A stretch of DNA of 64,000 nucleotides. It comes from Streptomyces sp. V3I8 (GTDB lineage: Bacteria > Actinomycetota > Actinomycetes > Streptomycetales > Streptomycetaceae). Where the stretch lies: assembly GCF_030817535.1 (NCBI RefSeq), contig NZ_JAUSZL010000002.1, positions 5,022,001-5,086,000 on the forward strand. Reading direction: 5' to 3'. The stretch's first letter is position 1; each line of letters begins with the position of its first letter. The translations under genes were made by a program, and so were the position numbers. Below the pieces are notes generated by a model. That model saw nothing but the letters and a program-made list of their open reading frames with translations, searched no databases and was not told the origin of the DNA. Below, in pieces: positions 8,409 through 17,375 of the stretch.

Positions 8409-8414
8409 CACAAT
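8409..8414 (+). promoter_or_regulatory. Candidate -10 box for leaderless menG transcript
   Basis: CACAAT ends six bases before the GTG of menG, the spacing expected when transcription starts at the start codon. No convincing Shine-Dalgarno sequence separates the terminator hairpin from the gene apart from GGGA. No clear -35 box is visible. Confidence 0.3.
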
Positions 8415-8420
8415 GGGACC

Positions 8421-9119
8421 GTGACCCGCGCCTCCCTGAACAAACAGCCGCACGAAGTCGCCTCGATGTTCGACGACGTCGCGGAACGGTACGACCTGAC
8501 GAACGACGTGCTGTCGCTCGGCCAGGACCGGGTGTGGCGCAAGGAGGTCGCGAAGGCGGTCGACGCGCGGCCCGCGCAGAAGGTCCTGGACCTCGCGGCG
8601 GGCACCGCCACCTCCTCCCTGCCCTTCGCGCGCTCGGGGGCGTACGTCGTCCCCTGCGACTTCTCCCTCGGGATGCTCAGGGTCGGCAAGAAGAACCACC
8701 CCTGGCTGCCGCTCACGGCGGGCGACGCGACGAGACTGCCGTTCAAGGACGACACCTTCGACGCGGTGACGATCTCCTTCGGCCTGCGCAACGTGCAGGA
8801 CACGGATGCGGCGCTGCGGGAGCTGTACCGGGTGACGAAGCCCGGCGGGCGGGTCGTGATCTGCGAGTTCTCGCACCCGACCTGGGCGCCGTTCCGCACG
8901 GTCTACACCGAGTACCTGATGCGCGCGCTGCCGCCGGTGGCCCGTGCGGTGTCCTCGAACCCCGAGGCGTACGTCTACCTCGCCGAGTCGATCCGTGAGT
9001 GGCCCGACCAGCCCGCGCTGGCCGGACGCCTGATCGGGGCGGGCTGGTCCAAGGTGGCCTGGCGGAACCTGTCGGGCGGGATCGTCGCGCTGCACCGGGG
9101 CTTCAAGCCGCAGCGGTAG
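8421..9119 (+). CDS. menG: Demethylmenaquinone methyltransferase
   Basis: A 232-aa SAM-dependent methyltransferase of the UbiE/MenG family, catalysing the last step of menaquinone synthesis (ring C-methylation of demethylmenaquinone). Family marks are [17 protein letters not shown] (24-40), the SAM-binding DLAAGTAT (57-64), GDATRLPF (101-108) and the UbiE signature [12 protein letters not shown] (114-125), then [12 protein letters not shown]. Length is normal. It starts with GTG, possibly leaderless. It is separated by a hairpin from the polysaccharide genes upstream and followed after 58 bp by the convergent PASTA gene. Confidence 0.93.
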   Translation: MTRASLNKQPHEVASMFDDVAERYDLTNDVLSLGQDRVWRKEVAKAVDARPAQKVLDLAAGTATSSLPFARSGAYVVPCDFSLGMLRVGKKNHPWLPLTAGDATRLPFKDDTFDAVTISFGLRNVQDTDAALRELYRVTKPGGRVVICEFSHPTWAPFRTVYTEYLMRALPPVARAVSSNPEAYVYLAESIREWPDQPALAGRLIGAGWSKVAWRNLSGGIVALHRGFKPQR

Positions 9120-9177
9120 CTGCTCACCGCCGGCGGATCGGGCCGGAGCGGAACACCTTTCGGGGACGCGGCGCGGC

Positions 9178-9537
9178 TCACATGCGCAGCGCGAAAGGAT
9201 CGTCCGGGGCGTCGGGCAGTACGTCGAGTTCGCGCTGCAGGCCGCCCGACGGCGGTGCCGGCAGCCGCGGTTCGCGCACCCCGGCGCCCCCGCCGCCCTC
9301 CCCCTCGCCGAAGTCGAACCACACCGTCACCACCGTCCCGCGCGGTACCTCGGACCCGGGCAGCGGATACTGGCGTACGACGTAGTCGACGACGGTCAGG
9401 CCGAAGTCGGGGCGGTCGGGCGCGGCGAGGAGCACCCCGCGCGCCTCGGCCGTCTCACGTGCGTCCACGGCCATCAGGCCGACGAGCCGCGGTACGCGCA
9501 CTTCGGGTGTCCTGCGTGGTATGCGCACAGCCGTCAC
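9178..9537 (-). CDS. PASTA domain-containing protein
   Basis: A 119-aa protein with a single PASTA-like module at about 14-78 (VRVPRLVGLMAVDARETAEARG, then VVRQYPLPGSEVPRGTVVTVWF). It is followed by a Gly/Glu-rich stretch and a Pro-rich tail. PASTA modules usually bind peptidoglycan outside the cell, but I see no signal peptide or membrane helix here, so this copy probably acts inside the cell, possibly in protein contacts. Its role is unknown. It precedes no gene in the same direction and is convergent with menG. Confidence 0.75.
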   Translation of the reverse strand: MTAVRIPRRTPEVRVPRLVGLMAVDARETAEARGVLLAAPDRPDFGLTVVDYVVRQYPLPGSEVPRGTVVTVWFDFGEGEGGGGAGVREPRLPAPPSGGLQRELDVLPDAPDDPFALRM

Positions 9538-9609
9538 CCCCAGCGGTACCGGCAGGGTAAGCCCATGCCGGGCCCCGCCGGAAGGCGTCGGAGAGCCGGG
9601 CCCGTGCCG

Positions 9610-10116
9610 TCAGAGGGCCAGCCGGTAGCAGTGCCCGAACTGGTCCGACCGGGGCGAGGTGAACGTCTCGGCCAGCTCCATGCCGAGGCGTCTGGTCACG
9701 GCGATCGAGCGTTCGTTGCGGGAGTTCACCATCGCCACCACCCCGGTGACCCCCGTGGCACGCACCCGGTCCAGGGCGGAGCGCGCGGCCGCGGTCACGT
9801 ACCCCCGGCCCCAGTACTCCCGGCCGAGCCGCCAGCCGATCTCGATCTCCCCCTTCGGGCCCCACTCGTGCGGCCACGGCTGGGCGCCGGTGAAACCGAT
9901 GACCCGCCCCTCCTCGTCGAGCATGGTCCAGAGGCAGAAGCCGTGCTCGGCGTCGTGCCGGCGCTGCCGGGCGGTCAGCTCCTCGTAGACGGACGGTTCG
10001 GCGGGCTTCCCGCCGTGGAACTCCATCACGTCCGGGTGGGCGAAGACCCGGTGCCAGGCGAAGGCGTCCTCGTCGGTGGGGACGCGCAGGTGTACCACGG
10101 GGAGAGCTCGGTTCAC
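9610..10116 (-). CDS. GNAT family N-acetyltransferase
   Basis: A 168-aa acetyltransferase of the RimJ/RimL type. Its pattern is VHLRVPTDEDAFAWHRVFAHPDVMEF at the N-terminus, then VIGFTGAQ, EIEIGWRLGREYWGRGYVTAA (acetyl-CoA binding motif A with the R/Q-xx-G-x-G/A type loop), and NSRNERSIAVTRRLGME. The start was set at GTG 10116, preceded by AAGGG at good spacing, rather than the longer open frame. The substrate is not predictable. It diverges from the MenJ-like gene across a repeat-rich promoter region. Confidence 0.85.
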   Translation of the reverse strand: MNRALPVVHLRVPTDEDAFAWHRVFAHPDVMEFHGGKPAEPSVYEELTARQRRHDAEHGFCLWTMLDEEGRVIGFTGAQPWPHEWGPKGEIEIGWRLGREYWGRGYVTAAARSALDRVRATGVTGVVAMVNSRNERSIAVTRRLGMELAETFTSPRSDQFGHCYRLAL

Positions 10117-10194
10117 GGGGCAGCCCTTCAGCCAGGTGATCAGTACCGCTGCATAGACTGCCCATGTCCCGTGCCCGTCAGCACGCGGATTTCG

Positions 10195-10312
10195 AGACTT
10201 CGTGCTCGAAGACCGCAGCACCGCGGGACCACAGCACCGCAGCACCGCAGCACCGCGAGACCGCAGGACCGCGAGACCGCACTCAGAGACTTCGAGCCTT
10301 CGAGACCTGGGG
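10195..10312. repeat. Short direct repeats between GNAT and MenJ-like genes
   Basis: About ten imperfect copies of an 8-10 bp unit of the form ACCGCAGC/ACCGCGAG lie between 10215 and 10280. They are flanked by related GAGACTTCG blocks at about 10195 and 10288. The array occupies the shared promoter region of two divergent genes. No function is evident. Confidence 0.6.
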
Positions 10313-10322
10313 AGACCCCGCC

Positions 10323-11656
10323 GTGACCGAGTCCCCGTCCCAGTCCCTCTCCGAACACGCCGCGCCCCTGTCCGAGCACTCCGCCGACGTGATCGTCGTC
10401 GGGGCCGGGCCGGCCGGTTCCACCACGGCGTACTACCTGGCCAAGGCGGGGCTGGACGTCCTGCTCCTGGAGAAGACCGCGTTCCCGCGGGAGAAGGTGT
10501 GCGGCGACGGCCTGACGCCCCGCGCCACCAAACAGCTCGTCTCCATGGGCATCGACATCTCCGAAGAGGCGGGCTGGCTCCGGAACAAGGGGCTCCGCAT
10601 CATCGGCGGCGGCGTCCGCCTCCAGCTGGACTGGCCGGAACTCGCCTCCTACCCGGACTACGGACTCGTCCGCAAGCGCGACGACTTCGACGAGCAGCTG
10701 GCCCGCCAGGCGCAGAAGGCCGGGGCGCGCCTGTACGAGCGCTGCAACGTCGGCGCCCCGATCGTCGACGACCGCACGGGCCGCATCACCGGCGTCCACG
10801 CCAAGCTCGGCGACGCCGACTCCAAGGAGAAGCGCGACGTCACCTTCCACGCGCCCCTGGTCGTCGCCGCCGACGGCAACTCGACCCGGCTGTCCCTCGC
10901 GATGGGCCTGCACCGCCGCGAGGACCGCCCGATGGGCGTCGCCGTCCGTACGTACTTCACGTCCCCGCGCCACACGACGACGACTACCTGGAGTCGTGGC
11001 TGGAGCTGTGGGACCGCCGCGGCCCCGGCGAGGACCGGCTGCTGCCGGGCTACGGCTGGATCTTCGGCATGGGCGACGGCACGTCCAACGTCGGCCTGGG
11101 CGTCCTCAACACCTCCTCCTCGTTCAAGGAGCTGGACTGGCGCGAGGTGCTCAAGGCCTGGTGCGCCTCGATGCCGGCGGACTGGGGCTACACCCCGGAG
11201 AACATGACGATCCCGATCCGCGGCGCCGCCCTGCCGATGGCCTTCAACCGCCAGCCCCACTACACGAAGGGGCTGCTGCTGGTCGGCGACGCGGGCGGCA
11301 TGGTGAACCCGTTCAACGGCGAGGGCATCGCGTACGCCATGGAGTCGGGGCAGATCGCCGCGGACGTCATCGTCCAGGCGCACGCCCGCGCGACCCCCGC
11401 CCAGCGGGAACTCGCCCTGCACCGCTACCCGAAGGTCCTGAAGGACACGTACGGCGGTTACTACACGCTGGGCCGCGCCTTCGTGAAGCTCATCGGCAAC
11501 CCGGCGGTCATGAAGATCGCCGCCCAGCGCGGTCTCACGCACCCCGTGCTGATGAAGTTCACCCTGAAGATGCTCGCCAACCTGACGGACCCGACGGGCG
11601 GCGACGCGATGGACCGCATCATCAACGGCCTGTCGAAGGTCGCCCCGAAGGCGTAG
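10323..11656 (+). pseudogene. Geranylgeranyl reductase / MenJ-like flavoprotein, frameshifted
   Basis: The two halves of one FAD enzyme are in different frames. The first (GTG 10323 to about 10973) has the Rossmann motif VIVVGAGPAG (24-33) and KVCGDGLTPRATKQL. The second (about 10974-11656) has ELWDRRGPGEDRLLPGYGWIFG, GDAGGMVNPFNGEGIAYAMESG and the family C-terminus. The break is at 10971-10982, where SPRH is followed by a Thr run in one frame and by DDDYLESW in the other; one missing or two extra bases (CACAC for CAC) explain it. Intact members reduce isoprenoid double bonds. Beside menG and near a polyprenyl synthase, the likely job is partial saturation of the menaquinone side chain, as for mycobacterial MenJ. 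Everything else is conserved, so an assembly error or a very recent mutation is more likely than old decay. Confidence 0.8.
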
Positions 11657-11707
11657 CCGGCCACGGCCCCCGCGCGGGGCCCGCCGGCGCGTGACGCGCG
11701 AGGCACA

Positions 11708-11747
11708 CCGAAGGGCCGCTCCCCTGCCCGGGGGAGCGGCCCTTCGG
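11708..11747 (+). terminator. Strong hairpin terminator, 17-bp arms
   Basis: A perfect 17-bp inverted repeat (11708-11724 and 11731-11747) encloses a 6-nt loop. It lies 51 bp after the MenJ-like stop and 26 bp before the end of the convergent NlpC/P60 gene, so it can serve both. Confidence 0.85.
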
Positions 11748-11773
11748 ATGCGTTCACACCAGGTGATCCGAGG

Positions 11774-12589
11774 TCAGAGCACCCGCACCGCGCCGCTCGC
11801 GGGGTAGCCCGACAGATCCTGGATGACGACGCCCTTCGAGGGGTTCGCCGCGTCCAGGTACTGGCCGCCGCCGATGTAGACACCCACGTGGTACGCCGAG
11901 CCCGCGCCGCCCCAGTACAGGATGTCGCCGACCTGGACGTTGGACAGCGAGACCGGGGTGCCGGCCACGGACTGGTCCTGCGAGACGCGCGGCAGGTCGA
12001 CACCGACCTGCTTGAACGCCGCCTGGACCAGGCTGGAGCAGTCCCACGCGTCGGGGCCGCTGGCACCCATGACATAGGCGTCGCCGACCTGCGCCCGCAG
12101 GAAGGAGATGACGGTGGCGACGCTGCCGCTGGCGGGCGCCACGGCGTCGTTGCTCGCCGCCGCCGGGGCCGTGGAGGCCGTCGCGAGGGTCGTACGGCCC
12201 GCGGTGCGCGTGGCGCGCTCCGCGGCCTCCTTGCGGGCGGTCTCGGCCTTCTCCTTGGCCTCCGCCTTCTTCTTCGCGTCCGCGAGGTCCGACTTGGCCT
12301 GCTTCGCGGCCTTCGCGGCGGCCGCGTCACGCTCGGCACGCAACTGGTAGTCGGCGGCGGCCTGCTGCGTGACCTCGGCGGACTCGGCGACCTGAGCGGT
12401 CAGGTCGGCCGTGAGGGTCGGCAGCTCGATGGTCTGGGTCACCGGCTCGGCCGCGTTGGCCGTTCCGGCGGCACCGGCCACTGCCAGGGTGCCGAGGACG
12501 CCACCGGCGACTCCGGCGCGCATCGCGAGCGCCGAACTGCTGCGAGGCCGGGGTTTCCGATGGCTGCGTATGTGAGCGGTGTGGGGCAT
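11774..12589 (-). CDS. Secreted NlpC/P60 cell-wall endopeptidase
   Basis: A 271-aa peptidoglycan hydrolase of family C40. A basic start and hydrophobic core end at about ANA-AEP (cleavage near residue 46). A charged, Ala/Lys/Glu-rich coiled-coil follows (about 62-130), then a linker, then the NlpC/P60 domain (about 155-271) with catalytic C184 in DCSSL and H234 in YHVGVYIG. Such enzymes cut D-Glu-DAP bonds during growth and sporulation. Start: ATG 12589 gives a normal signal peptide. An upstream ATG at 12619, and GTG 12646, would extend it by 10-19 residues, and the GGAGGAG near 12613 falls inside that extension, so the start is uncertain. No ydaO riboswitch signature is visible upstream. Confidence 0.85.
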   Translation of the reverse strand: MPHTAHIRSHRKPRPRSSSALAMRAGVAGGVLGTLAVAGAAGTANAAEPVTQTIELPTLTADLTAQVAESAEVTQQAAADYQLRAERDAAAAKAAKQAKSDLADAKKKAEAKEKAETARKEAAERATRTAGRTTLATASTAPAAASNDAVAPASGSVATVISFLRAQVGDAYVMGASGPDAWDCSSLVQAAFKQVGVDLPRVSQDQSVAGTPVSLSNVQVGDILYWGGAGSAYHVGVYIGGGQYLDAANPSKGVVIQDLSGYPASGAVRVL

Positions 12590-12828
12590 GAGAACAACCG
12601 GTATCAGGGGCTCCTCCATACCTACAAGAAACGTGTGGTGCGCCACAATTGTTCAACGGCCCCTCGAATCTCCTGCCGCTCGCCCCTTATTGACGCCGTA
12701 ACGGGCATTGCGGACAGTGCCCCGCGCGCCTGTGATCATGGCTTTTTCGATTTACGTCCGAATTGCCCCCGGCCTACCACTGGTTGGCCCGGTTGGCCAA
12801 GCCCCGTTGTTTCCGCCCCGTTACCGGT

Positions 12829-12842
12829 GTGACGCACGTCAC
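12829..12842. promoter_or_regulatory. Candidate Crp binding site
   Basis: GTGACGCACGTCAC is a perfect 6+6 palindrome with a 2-bp centre. It matches the GTG-N6-GNCAC pattern I recall as the S. coelicolor Crp consensus. It lies 240 bp upstream of the NlpC/P60 start and 553 bp before nuoA, so the regulated gene is more likely the hydrolase. The assignment rests on motif match only. Confidence 0.4.
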
Positions 12843-13230
12843 GGAACGGTGCCTGTGGCGGTGGCGTCACGCGCGCGGATCGTGGGGACGCGCGGAGGCC
12901 GGTCCGGCGGCGCCTCCCGCTCGTGAACGGATGCACGCGCCCGGCTCGTCCGCACTCGTCCACAACGGACGTCCCAACTCCCCCCGGGGTGTGAACGAGT
13001 TCCCCTATCAAGCGACCCCGTCCAGCACCAATTTGCGCTGGATCGACCTCCCTTGATAGTGCGCCAGCCCCTCGACCAGCGACGATGAGCGAAAATGTCA
13101 CCTCTGGTGATCACTCGGACGCTTCTCGTACGAAGATCGGCACTCATCCGACTTCATGATCCTTCGCCTGGTGGCAGAGATCACAAAGACGTTGTCGTAC
13201 CCCGTGTCGCAGATCACAGACCGGCAGGCA

Positions 13231-13236
13231 TAGGAT
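13231..13236 (+). promoter_or_regulatory. Candidate -10 element of the nuo promoter
   Basis: TAGGAT matches the usual Streptomyces vegetative -10 (TAGRAT type). No good -35 is visible 17-18 bp upstream. Transcription would start near 13243, just upstream of the Rex-like site. Confidence 0.4.
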
Positions 13237-13252
13237 GCGGGGCAGTTGGGCT

Positions 13253-13268
13253 TGTGACCTGCTTCACA
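13253..13268. promoter_or_regulatory. Rex operator (ROP) upstream of nuoA
   Basis: TGTGACCTGCTTCACA has the perfect TGTGA-N6-TCACA dyad and fits the Rex operator consensus TGTGAAC-N3-TTCACA at all outer positions. Rex is the NADH/NAD+-sensing repressor of Streptomyces respiratory genes, and the nuo operon is among its known or proposed targets. The site lies about 10 bp downstream of the predicted start point, where bound Rex would block transcription when NADH is low. A Crp/Fnr-type protein could also recognise this dyad. Confidence 0.7.
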
Positions 13269-13394
13269 TGTGCGCGATCTTCATGGAGCCGCACGGGGTT
13301 CGCGCACTCCACGAAGGCCGTGGGGTTCGTGGAGCAGGGACGACGTCCGATGCAACCGCCAGCAGTCAATGCCGACTGAGAGGAGCGAGGAGCG

Positions 13395-13754
13395 GTGAAC
13401 GCGTATGCGCCCATCCTCGTACTGGGAGCCCTCGGGGCAGGCTTTGCGATCTTCTCCGTGGTCATGGCCACGCTTATCGGTCCAAAGCGATACAACCGGG
13501 CCAAGCTCGAAGCCTACGAGTGCGGAATCGAGCCGACCCCCACGCCGGCGGGCGGCGGGCGGTTCCCCATCAAGTACTACCTGACGGCGATGCTCTTCAT
13601 CATTTTCGATATCGAGATCGTCTTCCTCTATCCCTGGGCCGTCACCTTCGACGCGCTCGGGGTCTTCGGGCTCGTGGAGATGCTGCTCTTCGTGCTCACC
13701 GTCTTCGTCGCCTACGCGTACGTGTGGCGCCGCGGCGGCCTGGAATGGGACTGA
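13395..13754 (+). CDS. nuoA: NADH-quinone oxidoreductase subunit A
   Basis: A 119-aa membrane subunit of complex I, first gene of the complete nuo operon. It has three transmembrane helices (about 5-28, 62-84, 90-112) and the conserved loop YECGIEPTP (39-47), followed by FPIKYYLTAMLFIIFDIEIVFLYPWA. The loop contacts NuoH and NuoJ near the quinone chamber. GTG 13395 follows an AGGAGCGAGGAGC ribosome-binding stretch. It is separated from nuoB by 66 bp containing a triple repeat. Confidence 0.95.
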   Translation: MNAYAPILVLGALGAGFAIFSVVMATLIGPKRYNRAKLEAYECGIEPTPTPAGGGRFPIKYYLTAMLFIIFDIEIVFLYPWAVTFDALGVFGLVEMLLFVLTVFVAYAYVWRRGGLEWD

Positions 13755-13797
13755 ACCCCGTATGGGACTGACCCCCGCAAGGGACTGAGCCCCCGTA
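13746..13797 (+). repeat. Three 17-18 bp tandem repeats between nuoA and nuoB
   Basis: Three units beginning GGGACTGA and ending in a C-run plus GTA/GCAA span 13746-13797. The first includes the nuoA stop, and each repeats a TGA. This makes nuoA-nuoB the longest internal gap in an otherwise tight operon. Confidence 0.7.
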
Positions 13798-13820
13798 CAG
13801 GGGCAGAGGAGCCATTGAGC

Positions 13821-14371
<551 letters not shown>

Positions 14372-14375
<4 letters not shown>

Positions 14376-15142
14376 GCGACGCGAACGGCAACGGCACGAA
14401 CGGCAAGGGCGCGGGCGCCGACCGCCCCAACCCCGAGAAGGACCTCGGCGCCTCCAACCTCCCGGGCCAGCGCGGCGACGGCGGGGAGGAGATCCGCGTC
14501 CAGCGCGGCATGTTCGGCGCGAACAACGGCGGCGACACCTCCGGATACGGCGGCCTGGTCCGCTCGGTCCGCCTCCCCGGCCCGGCCACGCGGCCGTACG
14601 GCGGCTGGTTCGACGAGGTCGCCGACGAACTCGAAGGCGCCCTGGAGGAACAGGGACTGGCCCCGGAGAACGCGATCGGGAAGACGGTCGTCGACCGCGA
14701 CGAGCTCACCTTCCACGTCGAGCGCGAGCACCTGCTCCAGGTCGCCCGGACCCTGCGCGACGACCCGGCCCTGCGCTTCGAGCTCTGCACCGGGGTGAGC
14801 GGGGTGCACTACCCGGCCGACAAGGGCCGCGAGCTGCACGCCGTCTACCACCTGCGCTCGCTGACCCACAACCGGCTGATCCGCCTGGAGGTCAGTGCCC
14901 CCGACAGCGACCCGCGCATCCCGTCCCTGGTCACGGTCTATCCGACCAACGACTGGCACGAGCGCGAGACGTACGACTTCTTCGGCATCGTCTTCGAAGG
15001 TCACCCGGCGCTGACGCGGATCATGATGCCGGACGACTGGCAGGGCTTCCCGCAGCGCAAGGACTATCCCCTCGGCGGCATCGCCGTCGAGTACAAGGGC
15101 GCCCAGATCCCGGCTCCGGACCAGCGGAGGTCGTACTCATGA
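14372..15142 (+). CDS. nuoC: NADH-quinone oxidoreductase subunit C
   Basis: A 256-aa connecting-arm subunit. A hydrophilic Gly/Asn-rich extension of about 60 residues precedes the conserved fold, which ends with [43 protein letters not shown], the 30-kDa subunit signature. NuoC is separate from NuoD here, unlike the NuoCD fusion of E. coli. GTG 14372 overlaps the nuoB stop, and the stop overlaps the nuoD ATG. Confidence 0.94.
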
Positions 15143-16491
15143 GCACGCAGTCAGCGAACCCCCAGCCGGCGAGCACCCAGTCGGCATCGGCGCGGGAGAC
15201 CACCGAGGGCACCGTCTACACGGTCACCGGCGGCGACTGGGACGAGGTCGTCCAGACCGCGGCCAAGGCCGACGACGAGCGCATCGTCGTCAACATGGGC
15301 CCCCAGCACCCGTCCACGCACGGCGTGCTCCGGCTCATCCTGGAGATCGAGGGCGAGACGGTCACCGAGGCCCGCTGCGGCATCGGCTACCTGCACACCG
15401 GCATCGAGAAGAACCTCGAGTACCGGACGTGGACCCAGGGAACCACCTTCGTGACGCGCATGGACTACCTGACGTCCTTCTTCAACGAGACCGCGTACTG
15501 CCTCGCCGTCGAGAAGCTGCTCGGCATCGAGGACCAGGTCCCGGACCGCGCGACGATCGTCCGGGTCCTCCTGATGGAGCTGAACCGGCTCTCCTCGCAC
15601 CTGGTGTGCATCGCCACCGGCGGCATGGAGCTCGGCGCCACCACGATCATGATCTACGGCTTCCGCGACCGTGAACTGATCCTCGACCTCTACGAACTCA
15701 TCACCGGCCTGCGCATGAACCACGCGTTCATCCGGCCCGGCGGCCTCGCCCAGGACCTGCCCCCGGGCGCGGTGGACCACATCCGCGAGTTCGTGAAGAA
15801 GATGCGCAAGAACCTCCCCGAGTACGACAAGCTCGCCACCGGGAACCCCATCTTCAAGGCCCGTATGCAGGACGTCGGCCACCTCGACCTGACCGGGTGC
15901 ATGGCCCTCGGCGCCACGGGGCCGATCCTGCGCTCCGCCGGCCTCCCGCACGACCTGCGCAAGGCCCAGCCGTACTGCGGCTACGAGACGTACGACTTCG
16001 ACGTCCCGACCACCGACACCGCCGACGCGTACGGGCGCTTCCTCATCCGGCTTGAGGAGATGCGCCAGTCGCTCGCGATCGTCGAGCAGTGTCTGGACCG
16101 GCTGCAGCCGGGACCGGTCATGGTCACCGACAAGAAGATCGCCTGGCCCGCCCAGCTCGCGCTCGGCCCCGACGGCCTCGGCAACTCGCTCGACCACATC
16201 AAGAAGATCATGGGCACCTCCATGGAGGCCCTGATCCACCACTTCAAGCTGGTGACCGAGGGCTTCCGCGTCCCGCCGGGACAGGCGTACGCGGCCGTCG
16301 AGTCACCCAAGGGGGAACTCGGGGTGCACGCCGTGTCCGACGGAGGCACCCGCCCCTACCGGGTCCACTACCGGGACCCGTCCTTCACCAACCTGCAGGC
16401 CATGGCGGCGATGTGCGAGGGCGGCCAGGTCGCCGACGTCATCGTGGCCGTCGCCTCCATCGACCCCGTGATGGGAGGCGTCGACCGGTGA
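15139..16491 (+). CDS. nuoD: NADH-quinone oxidoreductase subunit D
   Basis: The 450-aa 49-kDa-type subunit that forms the quinone site with NuoB. It has [22 protein letters not shown], the loop with the quinone-contacting His, then [28 protein letters not shown] and the C-terminal DPVMGGVDR. Its N-terminal 40 residues are a variable extension rich in Ser, Gln and Thr. It is the only nuoD in the window, because the second nuo cluster has none. Overlaps are 4 nt on both sides. Confidence 0.95.
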   Translation: MSTQSANPQPASTQSASARETTEGTVYTVTGGDWDEVVQTAAKADDERIVVNMGPQHPSTHGVLRLILEIEGETVTEARCGIGYLHTGIEKNLEYRTWTQGTTFVTRMDYLTSFFNETAYCLAVEKLLGIEDQVPDRATIVRVLLMELNRLSSHLVCIATGGMELGATTIMIYGFRDRELILDLYELITGLRMNHAFIRPGGLAQDLPPGAVDHIREFVKKMRKNLPEYDKLATGNPIFKARMQDVGHLDLTGCMALGATGPILRSAGLPHDLRKAQPYCGYETYDFDVPTTDTADAYGRFLIRLEEMRQSLAIVEQCLDRLQPGPVMVTDKKIAWPAQLALGPDGLGNSLDHIKKIMGTSMEALIHHFKLVTEGFRVPPGQAYAAVESPKGELGVHAVSDGGTRPYRVHYRDPSFTNLQAMAAMCEGGQVADVIVAVASIDPVMGGVDR

Positions 16492-17375
16492 CCACCACCC
16501 CTTCCGAACAGGGCGTACAGCCACAGGGCATCAGCTTGGGGATGCCCCAGCTGCCCGCGCCCGACTACCCGGACGACGTACGCGCCCGGCTGGAGGCGGA
16601 CGCGCGCGAGGTCATCGCCCGCTACCCGGACTCCCGCTCCGCGCTCCTGCCGCTGCTGCACCTCGTGCAGTCCGAGGAAGGCCACGTCACGCGCACCGGG
16701 CAGCGGTTCTGCGCGCAGATGCTCGGCCTCACCACGGCCGAGGTGACCGCGGTCGCGACCTTCTACTCCATGTACCGCCGCGGGCCGAGCGGCGACTACC
16801 AGGTGGGCGTCTGCACCAACACGCTGTGCGCCGTCATGGGCGGCGACGCGATCTTCGAAGCCCTCCAGGAGCACCTGGGCGTCGGCAACGGGGAGACCAC
16901 CGGCGACGGCAAGGTCACCCTGGAGCACATCGAGTGCAACGCGGCCTGCGACTTCGCGCCGGTCGTGATGGTCAACTGGGAGTTCTTCGACAACCAGACC
17001 GTGGAGAGCGCGAAGGGCCTCGTCGACGACCTGCGCGCGGGGACCCAGGTCCGGCCGACCCGCGGCGCGCCCCTGTGCACGTTCAAGGACACGGCCCGCA
17101 TCCTGGCGGGCTTCCCCGACGAGCGCCCCGGCGCGGTCGAGGCGAGCGGCGCGGCGGGCCACGCCTCGCTGACCGGCCTGCGGCTGGCCAAGGGGGAGAC
17201 GGGTCCCGCGCGCGTGGTGCACCCGCGCGGTTCCGGGGCCCCCGAGGACTCCCGGGGCGGGGCGCCGCACGACCCGTCCCCGACCGAGCACCTCAGTTCG
17301 CACGACGCGCCGCAGGACACGGCGGCCTCCGACCCGGCCCATCCGGCCGGGCCCGCCGCCGAGGAGGGGGAGTGA
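16488..17375 (+). CDS. nuoE: NADH-quinone oxidoreductase subunit E
   Basis: A 295-aa NADH-module subunit with a thioredoxin-like [2Fe-2S] domain. The N1a ligands are C109, C114, C150 and C154 (VCTNTLC and ECNAACD). The family core ends near residue 215. About 80 further residues form a Pro/Ser/Ala/Asp-rich tail, making this protein longer than typical NuoE (about 170-240 aa). GTG 16488 overlaps the nuoD stop. Confidence 0.94.
   Translation: MTTTPSEQGVQPQGISLGMPQLPAPDYPDDVRARLEADAREVIARYPDSRSALLPLLHLVQSEEGHVTRTGQRFCAQMLGLTTAEVTAVATFYSMYRRGPSGDYQVGVCTNTLCAVMGGDAIFEALQEHLGVGNGETTGDGKVTLEHIECNAACDFAPVVMVNWEFFDNQTVESAKGLVDDLRAGTQVRPTRGAPLCTFKDTARILAGFPDERPGAVEASGAAGHASLTGLRLAKGETGPARVVHPRGSGAPEDSRGGAPHDPSPTEHLSSHDAPQDTAASDPAHPAGPAAEEGE

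Larger units (their letters stand above)
12590..13394. other. 805-bp divergent control region between NlpC/P60 and nuoA
   Basis: No convincing gene is present; the open frames inside lack Streptomyces codon bias and homology. It holds a Crp-type site (12829-12842), a -10-like TAGGAT (13231-13236), a Rex-like operator (13253-13268) and a purine-rich ribosome-binding stretch (13379-13393). The 13140-13330 part is rich in GATCACA-type motifs (GATCAC at 13166 and 13212). It probably carries the long 5' region of the nuo transcript. Confidence 0.6.

Noticed and set aside
12590..12850. A second c-di-AMP riboswitch before the NlpC/P60 gene
   Set aside because: The diagnostic blocks (GAACCCGACAGCT, GGAGCGGGGAACCCAG) are absent on the minus strand, unlike at 35.8 kb.
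13253..13268. Fnr or classical Crp site
   Set aside because: The dyad fits TGTGA-N6-TCACA, but the TTCACA arm and position just after the promoter fit Rex better, and Rex control of respiratory genes is established in Streptomyces. Crp cannot be fully excluded.
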